A DNA stretch of 6,807 nt. Origin: an uncultured Ilumatobacter sp. (GTDB taxonomy: Bacteria; Actinomycetota; Acidimicrobiia; Acidimicrobiales; Ilumatobacteraceae). A program made the position numbers and the translations under genes. Positions 1 through 4,511 of the stretch are shown here, in pieces (the stretch's first letter is position 1; each line of letters opens with the position of its first letter). The stretch lies in contig CALICC010000122.1 in the NCBI GenBank assembly GCA_938049325.1, forward strand, positions 1 to 6,807, written 5' to 3'. The notes under the pieces are model-generated. The model was not told the DNA's origin. It made no database searches and saw only the letters and a program-made list of their open reading frames with translations.

Positions 1-743
1 GTGAGACTGTCGGGCGCTGCACGCAGCATCATCGCGAGGTCGAGCGGAGTCGTGGGATTCTCGCCAAGCGCGATGTCCGGATCGAAGCCGGTCACCCCCA
101 AGACCTCGTGAGCGAAGTCGAGCACGACGTCGCCCCTATACAGAAGACCTCGATCGAACGGTCGGACCAAGAACTCGACCGACGGAGCGCCTGACTCCGC
201 CCGGTCGAGCCCGGCGGTGTACCGCAGATCTTCGTACTGAGTTCGAACCCACTCGGAGGGGCTGAGCTCGTGCTGAAAGCCCCACTGCCGCCACCGGGAC
301 TCGATCGCCAGGTCTTGACGCCGAACGTAAAGAACGCAACGCACCCGATGGCGTCTCGCGAGCTCCTCCATCGCGTCCAGCATCCGTGGGTCGCCGCCGA
401 GGACCGGGGTTCCCAACGCCTCCGACGAGACGATGACCGACCCTTCGTCGCCCGCGAAATCACCCATCGAACCAAAAAACTCAGAGAACAGTTTCCGAAC
501 TGACTCGTCAGGCTGTTCCGACATCACCGCGGCGCCATAGCCGAGCGCGATGGCTGTCGCAGCCCCGATTCGATGGTTGTCGAATGGAACGAGGCGTCCC
601 GGGCGACCGAGCGACGGGTCGCTGTCGCAGAGCAGCTGAATGCCATATTCGTTGCTCAGCCCGACGGCGTTGTGTCGAAGCCAGCTCTGAATGCTGGTGG
701 AGCCAGTCTTCATCATTCCAGCATGAATGGTGACCGTTCCCAT
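1..743 (-). CDS. Sulfotransferase-like protein (partial, 3' end beyond window)
   Basis: The reverse strand is open from an ATG at 743 to the left edge: 247 complete codons with no stop, so the C-terminus is missing. The N-terminus carries HAGMMKTGSTSIQSWL (residues 7-22), which resembles the PAPS-binding 5'-phosphosulfate loop of sulfotransferases (KTGTTSxQ type). A second region, VLYVRRQDLAIES (residues 137-149), has Arg141 and Ser149 eight residues apart, the spacing expected for the 3'-phosphate-binding motif. The family transfers sulfate from PAPS to a hydroxyl or amino group; the acceptor here cannot be told. There is no signal peptide or membrane segment, so it is probably cytosolic. 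ATG 743 puts the loop close to the N-terminus, as is usual. An in-frame GTG at 774-776 is an alternative start, and neither has a strong Shine-Dalgarno sequence. It is divergent from the secreted-protein operon. Family assignment is fairly sure; catalytic activity is inferred. Confidence 0.82.
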   Translation of the reverse strand, partial: MGTVTIHAGMMKTGSTSIQSWLRHNAVGLSNEYGIQLLCDSDPSLGRPGRLVPFDNHRIGAATAIALGYGAAVMSEQPDESVRKLFSEFFGSMGDFAGDEGSVIVSSEALGTPVLGGDPRMLDAMEELARRHRVRCVLYVRRQDLAIESRWRQWGFQHELSPSEWVRTQYEDLRYTAGLDRAESGAPSVEFLVRPFDRGLLYRGDVVLDFAHEVLGVTGFDPDIALGENPTTPLDLAMMLRAAPDSL

Positions 744-800
744 GCCGGCCGAAGCTACACCGTTCGTCGACGCCACAGACTTGATCGAGACCTGATCTTC

Positions 801-824
801 GCTTGGTCCGACCTCGAACCAAGC
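801..824. repeat. Inverted repeat, possible operator
   Basis: The arms gcttggt (801-807) and accaagc (818-824) are perfectly complementary and separated by 10 bp. The half-site centres are 17 bp apart, so the site could be an operator for a dimeric regulator in the divergent promoter region. Seven-base arms can arise by chance, and no cognate regulator is present in the window. Confidence 0.3.
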
Positions 825-832
825 CGCCGAAG

Positions 833-859
833 CTCCTTGTACACAAAACGACCAAGGAG
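833..859 (+). promoter_or_regulatory. Hairpin covering the ribosome binding site of the secreted-protein operon
   Basis: Arms ctccttg (833-839) and caaggag (853-859) are perfect complements around a 13-nt loop. The right arm contains AAGGAG (854-859), the Shine-Dalgarno sequence of the GTG at 865 (5-nt spacing). If transcription starts upstream of 833, the mRNA could fold and hide the ribosome binding site. The AAGGAG itself is strong and supports the GTG start. Whether the hairpin has a regulatory role is an inference. Confidence 0.4.
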
Positions 860-864
860 TACCT

Positions 865-2430
865 GTGAACACCACCCGACGCACCATTGCGTGCATCAGC
901 ATCGCTCTCGCCGCACTGCCGTTTGCCGGCAATGCGCTCGGCGCAGCAGCCGCTGGGCCCACCTTCAACTGTGATCCCGGCTTCTATCAGGTGATCTCCG
1001 GCCAGCTGGCCAAGTTCGACCCGGGCGCCAGCACCTACAGCACCATCGGCGCCGACCTCAGCAACTACAACGCCCTCGGGTACCGCATCGCCGACGGCTA
1101 CATGTACGGACTCGGTCAGGGCAACGTCTACCGGATCGATGCCGACGGTGTCCGCACCACCATCGGCTCCCTCGGCGGCCTCTCGATCGGCTACACCGGC
1201 ACGTTCGGCGACGACGGGCTGCTGCACGTCTCGAGCGGCGGTCGTGACTGGCACACGATCGACGTCGACACGATGCAGATCACCCCGGTACCCGAGCTGT
1301 CGGTGCCGGTGGGCGTCGCAGATATCACCAACGTGAACGGTGCGTTCTACGGCGTCAACTCGCGTGGCGGACTCGTGCGATTCGACCCGACGAACCTGAC
1401 GGTCACCCAGGTCGGACAAGTCGCCGGCCTGCCGACCGACTCGATGAGCTACGGCGCCGCATGGTCGACCGCCGGCGGCAACCTGTACGTCGGGCGCAAC
1501 TCGGGCGAGATCTACCAGATCACCGGCTACTCGACCGGCACCCCGGTTGCCACGCAGGTCGGCGCCACACCGCCAACCAACTCGAACGACGGTGCAGCAT
1601 GCGAACTGGCAGCGCCACCCGCCGGACTCGCCGACGTCGACGGCCCGACCCCGGAGACAGCACCGTCGACGCCTGAAGCTCAGGCCGCCGCCGACGCGTA
1701 CACCGCAAGCTACGTGGAGACCGCAATCGTGATTCCGGAACCACAGCCGATTGCGCCGGCCACTCAAGAGAACACCGAGACGTTCGAACTTCCGGATGCC
1801 GGTATCGGATCCGGTGATACGTGCGGCGCCACCGTCGATGTCGACCGTCCGGCTCGCGGTGTTGACGGACGCTTCACCGTGGTCGACGACGCCACGCAAC
1901 TGTTCACCGGCTTCTCCGGCGACGACGCCTCGAGCTGGGACTTCCTGTCCGGCGTGTGGGCGATGAACGGCGGCACGCTCGGCCAAGTCGAGAGCTGCGA
2001 TTTCGATGCCACCGCGCTCCTGCGAGGCCACGTGGTTCGCGACTTCCGCTGGGAAGCGACATTCGCGTCAACCAGTTCCAATCAGGGTGGCTTGCTCATC
2101 AACCAGCAGTCCAACCTCACACGGAGCGGCGCCACCCTCATCGACCTCTCCGAAGACGGCTCAGCCGTCCGGTGGGGAACGTACGACGAACGCGGCCGCT
2201 ACGTCTACATCGGTGGCGAACCGATCACCGCGCCCGCACCGGGCATCGGGGTCACACTCGCCGTGCTCGTCCACGGCGAAGACGTCATCGTCGAAGTCGA
2301 CGGCTCGACGGTCGGCACATTCACCACACGAGTAGCGGGTGGCCAGGTTGGCCTGGTCGCCACGCAATCGATCGTTTCCTTCTCCAGCGCAACGCTGACC
2401 GCGCTGCCGGCGACGGACGGTGCGTCATGA
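865..2430 (+). CDS. Secreted protein: DUF6923-like beta-propeller plus concanavalin-A-like domain
   Basis: The protein has 521 residues. The GTG start is supported by AAGGAG five bases upstream. Residues 1-30 form a signal peptide: TRR near the N-terminus, a hydrophobic stretch from about 8 to 20, and an AGNALGA-type cleavage area near 21-30. Residues about 36-250 hold repeated short beta units (YRIDADG, VRFDPTN, IYQITGY, GNLYVG), resembling DUF6923-type propeller domains that run from an N-terminal Cys (C36) to an NDGAAC-like end (C246). A low-complexity Ala/Pro/Glu/Thr linker covers about 247-335. Residues about 340-515 (WDFLSGVWAMNGGTL, FRWEATF, VTLAVLVHGEDVIVEVDG) look like a concanavalin-A/LamG-type sandwich related to the DUF1080 fold. 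No catalytic residues can be assigned, so a binding or surface role is more likely than an enzyme. Its end overlaps the next gene by ATGA, so the two are co-translated. Specific ligand unknown. Confidence 0.85.
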   Translation: MNTTRRTIACISIALAALPFAGNALGAAAAGPTFNCDPGFYQVISGQLAKFDPGASTYSTIGADLSNYNALGYRIADGYMYGLGQGNVYRIDADGVRTTIGSLGGLSIGYTGTFGDDGLLHVSSGGRDWHTIDVDTMQITPVPELSVPVGVADITNVNGAFYGVNSRGGLVRFDPTNLTVTQVGQVAGLPTDSMSYGAAWSTAGGNLYVGRNSGEIYQITGYSTGTPVATQVGATPPTNSNDGAACELAAPPAGLADVDGPTPETAPSTPEAQAAADAYTASYVETAIVIPEPQPIAPATQENTETFELPDAGIGSGDTCGATVDVDRPARGVDGRFTVVDDATQLFTGFSGDDASSWDFLSGVWAMNGGTLGQVESCDFDATALLRGHVVRDFRWEATFASTSSNQGGLLINQQSNLTRSGATLIDLSEDGSAVRWGTYDERGRYVYIGGEPITAPAPGIGVTLAVLVHGEDVIVEVDGSTVGTFTTRVAGGQVGLVATQSIVSFSSATLTALPATDGAS

Positions 2431-3041
2431 AGGCCATGATCCTGCTGGCGGCCGCTTTGCTCGGCGCCACCGGCTGCTCCGCGGTCCGCGGCGAGGAGCA
2501 GGAGAGCAACTTCGGGGCGAACACGCCAACCGCCGTCGCCGCTGATACCACGCAGTCGGATCCTTTCGCCGCCGGCAGTCAATCGGTCACCATCGCCGCA
2601 CCCCGCCAGGTCGACGATGAAGCGTCAGCCGCCGTGGCGATCGACTTCGTCGCGACGGGTCTCCATTCCAATGCACCGATCAACGGGACCTCGCTGCTCG
2701 GTGACGGCTCGGCAATCGTCACGTTCGTACAGCCGGGCTGTGAGTTCTCCACCGTCCACAGCGAGTTGCTCGCCGCCGCCGCCGATGTCGGCGACGTGAG
2801 CTTCGTGTTCGTCCACAGCGGCGGATCACGCGAGTCGTTTCTCGAGTTCACCAACGCGACCGGGCTGAGTCACGAGAACGTCGTCCACCTCGACGACCGC
2901 TCCGGCATCATCACGCAGCGCTTCGGGATCGACATGTTCCCGGCGACGATGCTCGTCGCTGCAGACGGCTCACTGAGCCGCACCTCGGGTGCGCTCGACC
3001 AGGAGCGTCTCGACAGCGCCATCGCACTCGTGACGTCCTGA
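2427..3041 (+). CDS. Thioredoxin-like lipoprotein with CXXS active-site position
   Basis: The protein has 204 residues. The start is ATG 2427, because this ATG overlaps the stop of the preceding gene (ATGA) and opens directly into a signal peptide; the frame stays open farther upstream, but only as a shadow of the preceding gene. Residues 1-17 are a lipoprotein signal with lipobox ATGC, Cys17 being the predicted lipid-modified residue. A disordered Ala/Thr/Ser-rich spacer (about 18-60) follows. Residues about 75-204 look like a thioredoxin/TlpA-type fold: strand AIVTFVQPGC, Cys105, a second strand VSFVFVHSG, a FPAT segment with the likely cis-proline (Pro172), then LVAADGSL and a C-terminal helix. 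Where thioredoxins have CXXC this protein has C105-E-F-S108, so it retains one thiol only. The residue three before Cys105 is Gln rather than Thr, which argues against peroxiredoxin. It should act outside the cytoplasmic membrane, possibly as a monothiol partner of the co-encoded secreted protein; that partnership is inferred. Confidence 0.83.
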   Translation: MKAMILLAAALLGATGCSAVRGEEQESNFGANTPTAVAADTTQSDPFAAGSQSVTIAAPRQVDDEASAAVAIDFVATGLHSNAPINGTSLLGDGSAIVTFVQPGCEFSTVHSELLAAAADVGDVSFVFVHSGGSRESFLEFTNATGLSHENVVHLDDRSGIITQRFGIDMFPATMLVAADGSLSRTSGALDQERLDSAIALVTS

Positions 3042-3057
3042 ACGCCACGAGCAGCAG

Positions 3058-3076
3058 TGTCACGCAATGCGTGGCA
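3058..3076. terminator. Possible bidirectional terminator hairpin between convergent genes
   Basis: An 8-bp stem (one G-T pair) with an AAT triloop covers 3058-3076; its core is cacgc-aat-gcgtg at 3061-3073. It sits 17 bp after the lipoprotein stop and spans the TGA of the converging kinase gene. A wider arm pair, gccacg (3044-3049) with cgtggc (3070-3075), can compete with it. There is no T-tract on either side, so this would be a U-poor terminator if it works at all. Confidence 0.35.
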
Positions 3077-3926
3077 GCGTCACGCTCACACGTGTTCCTT
3101 CGGCGGCCACCTCGATGTCGAGGTGGCCGCCTCCGCTGTCTGCGAGCCGATGGGCAACGGCCAAGCCGATTCCCACGCCGCCGGCATCTCCGTGCTTGAC
3201 GAACGGTTCGATGGCCGTCTCGATCTGCTCCGACGTCATCCCTGGCCCTGGGTCTCGGACGTCGAGACGAACCGCAGCATTCTCGACGGTGAGCGTGATG
3301 TTGACCGGTCCTGGAACTCCGTGATCGATGACGTTGTTGAGGACCGACTCAGAGATCCGCTGCAACCGCGACCAATCGAGCCGAACGGGACCGGTTTCCC
3401 CGGAGACCGACGGAACGACCAGCAGGCCCTTGACCGCTGCCGGCAGTGTCCACCGCTCGGCGATCGCGTCAAGCCACGCGGACGGCAGCATCTCCTCGGC
3501 GTCACCAGGGTGCGTCGCGCCATGCGCGTTCGCGAGCTCGACCAAACCGAACAGCAACTCCGACAGTGTTCCAGCGTGCCCCGCGACCTGCCCCAGACGT
3601 TGACGATCCTGCGCCGACAGCGGTTCGGCGTCGATCAGTTCGAGCAGGCCCAGCACAGCATGCAGCGGTGTCGTGAGCTCATGGCCCAGTTCGGCGAGGA
3701 ACGCTTCCTTCGCTTCTGCGGCCATACGGGCTGACGCGAGCGATTGATGAAGTTCGCGCGTGCGCTCGACGACGCGTTGTTCGAGACCGCGGTTCGTCTG
3801 CCAGAGGTCGCGCATGCCACGTTCGGCGATGCGTTCGGCCTGTTCACGCGCATCGCGCTCGCGACGAATCCGCCGCTCGAGCCGCGCAATGCGTGCCTCG
3901 GCGTCGCCGTCTGCCTCGGCGGTCAT
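3060..3926 (-). CDS. Short sensor-less histidine kinase, probable H-NOX partner
   Basis: The protein has 288 residues and no membrane segment, PAS or GAF domain. Residues about 8-70 are a charged, Arg/Glu-rich helix likely to form a coiled coil. The HisKA dimerisation helix follows, with the H-box LAELGHELTTPLHAVLG; His82 is the predicted phosphorylated residue, and the HELTT context keeps the acidic residue and Thr86 needed for kinase/phosphatase action. The HATPase domain has the N-box SVLNNVIDHG (Asn198), G1 box DPGPGM (Asp225), F-like EPF (240-242) and G2 box GVGIGLA (250-256), so it looks catalytically complete. The ATG at 3924-3926 overlaps the H-NOX stop (ATGA), with a weak AAGG a few bases upstream, pointing to coupled translation. 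In other bacteria, NO-bound H-NOX changes the autophosphorylation of a neighbouring kinase. That this one is the partner is inferred from overlap and lack of its own sensor. Its response regulator is not visible here. Confidence 0.92.
   Translation of the reverse strand: MTAEADGDAEARIARLERRIRRERDAREQAERIAERGMRDLWQTNRGLEQRVVERTRELHQSLASARMAAEAKEAFLAELGHELTTPLHAVLGLLELIDAEPLSAQDRQRLGQVAGHAGTLSELLFGLVELANAHGATHPGDAEEMLPSAWLDAIAERWTLPAAVKGLLVVPSVSGETGPVRLDWSRLQRISESVLNNVIDHGVPGPVNITLTVENAAVRLDVRDPGPGMTSEQIETAIEPFVKHGDAGGVGIGLAVAHRLADSGGGHLDIEVAAEGTRVSVTLPRIA
3102..3131. repeat. Perfect 14-bp inverted repeat inside the kinase 3' end
   Basis: The arms ggcggccacctcga (3102-3115) and tcgaggtggccgcc (3118-3131) are perfect complements with only tg between them. 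As RNA this would be a very stable GC-rich stem with an effective four-base loop. It lies inside codons of the short histidine kinase (about residues 266-275, GGHLDIEVAA) and 61 bp past the stop of the converging lipoprotein gene. It has no T-tract. It could act as a terminator or read-through block for the plus-strand operon. Confidence 0.6.
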
Positions 3927-4459
3927 TCGCCTTCGACGACTCGCATCGCACAGGACGGGTCGCCGTCGTGAACGCAGCCGGTGTGCTCAACCGAGAGCTT
4001 CTTCTCGAACCACTCCCCCGCTCCGACGATGAGCCCGTCGGCGAGCGAACACAGTCCGCGCTTCGAGGTGTAGATCACCACCAGGGCATCGCCGTCGTCC
4101 GTGGCGGCGAACCCCGGGACGTCTGCGTCGGGATAGATCTTGCGAACCTCGGGATGGATGATGTCGTCGAGCGACTTGATCACTGCACGCCATCCGTCGA
4201 GCCCGTCGAGTAGTTGTGGAGCGCGACGGACGAGGTGTTTGAACCCGAGACGACCAGACAGCTGCAGCGTTTCGGCATCGCTGAGACCGGCGGCGCGCGC
4301 CGTTGCGTGCACGATCTGACTCAGTTCTTCGTCGGGATACGTTCCGAGCGAGGTGTAGCTCCCGCTCACCCCTGAATCGTCGACGACGTCGTCCCATGCC
4401 TCGGCCGACATTGCTTCTGTCACGACGTCCTCGACGACGTTGAACAGCACACCTTTCAT
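3923..4459 (-). CDS. hnoX: H-NOX heme nitric oxide sensor protein
   Basis: The protein has 178 residues, the usual size of a stand-alone H-NOX. The start is ATG 4459 (MKGVLFNVV, the typical family N-terminus), with GGAG 7 nt upstream; an in-frame GTG at 4477 would add only six residues and is less likely. Family marks, numbered from MKG: His102 in LDDIIHPEVRK is the proximal heme ligand; Pro115 follows in DADVPGF; Tyr130, Ser132 and Arg134 form the YxSxR motif that holds the heme propionates. The position matching the distal tyrosine of O2-binding Thermoanaerobacter-type H-NOX (Tyr140) is Leu139, and Trp9 is Val, so an NO-selective, non-O2-binding pocket is predicted. Cys137, His159, Cys162 and Cys170 have the spacing of the zinc site described in some proteobacterial H-NOX proteins. 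No other domain is fused. It sits between two histidine kinases in one operon, so it most likely reports NO to them. It should be cytosolic. Confidence 0.95.
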   Translation of the reverse strand: MKGVLFNVVEDVVTEAMSAEAWDDVVDDSGVSGSYTSLGTYPDEELSQIVHATARAAGLSDAETLQLSGRLGFKHLVRRAPQLLDGLDGWRAVIKSLDDIIHPEVRKIYPDADVPGFAATDDGDALVVIYTSKRGLCSLADGLIVGAGEWFEKKLSVEHTGCVHDGDPSCAMRVVEGE

Positions 4460-4511
4460 CCCAACACTCCAATCCACGCGTCGCGTACGAAATTCGTCCC
4501 CAGTCTGGCGC
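4460..4511 (-). promoter_or_regulatory. Short operon spacer with the H-NOX ribosome binding site
   Basis: The 52 bp between the hybrid kinase stop and the H-NOX ATG contain GGAG (on the reverse strand, 7 nt before the ATG) and no terminator-like hairpin. The spacing fits co-transcription of the two genes. A separate internal promoter cannot be excluded; no clear -10/-35 pair is visible. Confidence 0.55.

Larger units (their letters stand above)
744..864. promoter_or_regulatory. Divergent intergenic region, probable promoters in both directions
   Basis: These 121 bp separate the minus-strand sulfotransferase-like start from the plus-strand GTG at 865, so both promoters should lie here unless transcription comes from farther away. 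I found no convincing -35/-10 pair on either strand. The region contains two inverted repeats (801-824 and 833-859) and a 9-bp direct repeat, gccgaagct, at 748-756 and 826-834. If the sulfotransferase-like gene starts at 776 instead of 743, the region shrinks accordingly. Confidence 0.45.

Noticed and set aside
92..475. Minus-strand open frame of 127 codons, and the overlapping plus-strand frame at 270-503
   Set aside because: Both overlap the sulfotransferase-like frame, which has recognisable motifs over its whole visible length. These translations do not.
781..809. TTGATC-N17-TGGTCC as a promoter for the plus-strand operon
   Set aside because: The -10 element does not resemble TANNNT, so I do not call it.
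508..2031. Long minus-strand open frame of 507 codons
   Set aside because: It lies antisense to the secreted propeller gene and across the sulfotransferase-like start. Its translation is Arg/Gly/Val-rich with no recognisable domain, as expected for a shadow frame in GC-rich DNA.
1956..2426. In-frame upstream extension of the lipoprotein gene
   Set aside because: The extension is Arg/His-rich and lies over the propeller gene in another frame. The ATG at 2427 gives a clean lipoprotein signal and an ATGA junction.
2739..2750. Peroxiredoxin active site in the lipoprotein
   Set aside because: The PxxxTxxC pattern is absent. The residue three before Cys105 is Gln, and the rest fits a thioredoxin/TlpA-like fold better.
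4460..4477. Earlier GTG start for the H-NOX gene
   Set aside because: It would add six residues before MKG, and GGAG is placed correctly only for the ATG at 4459.
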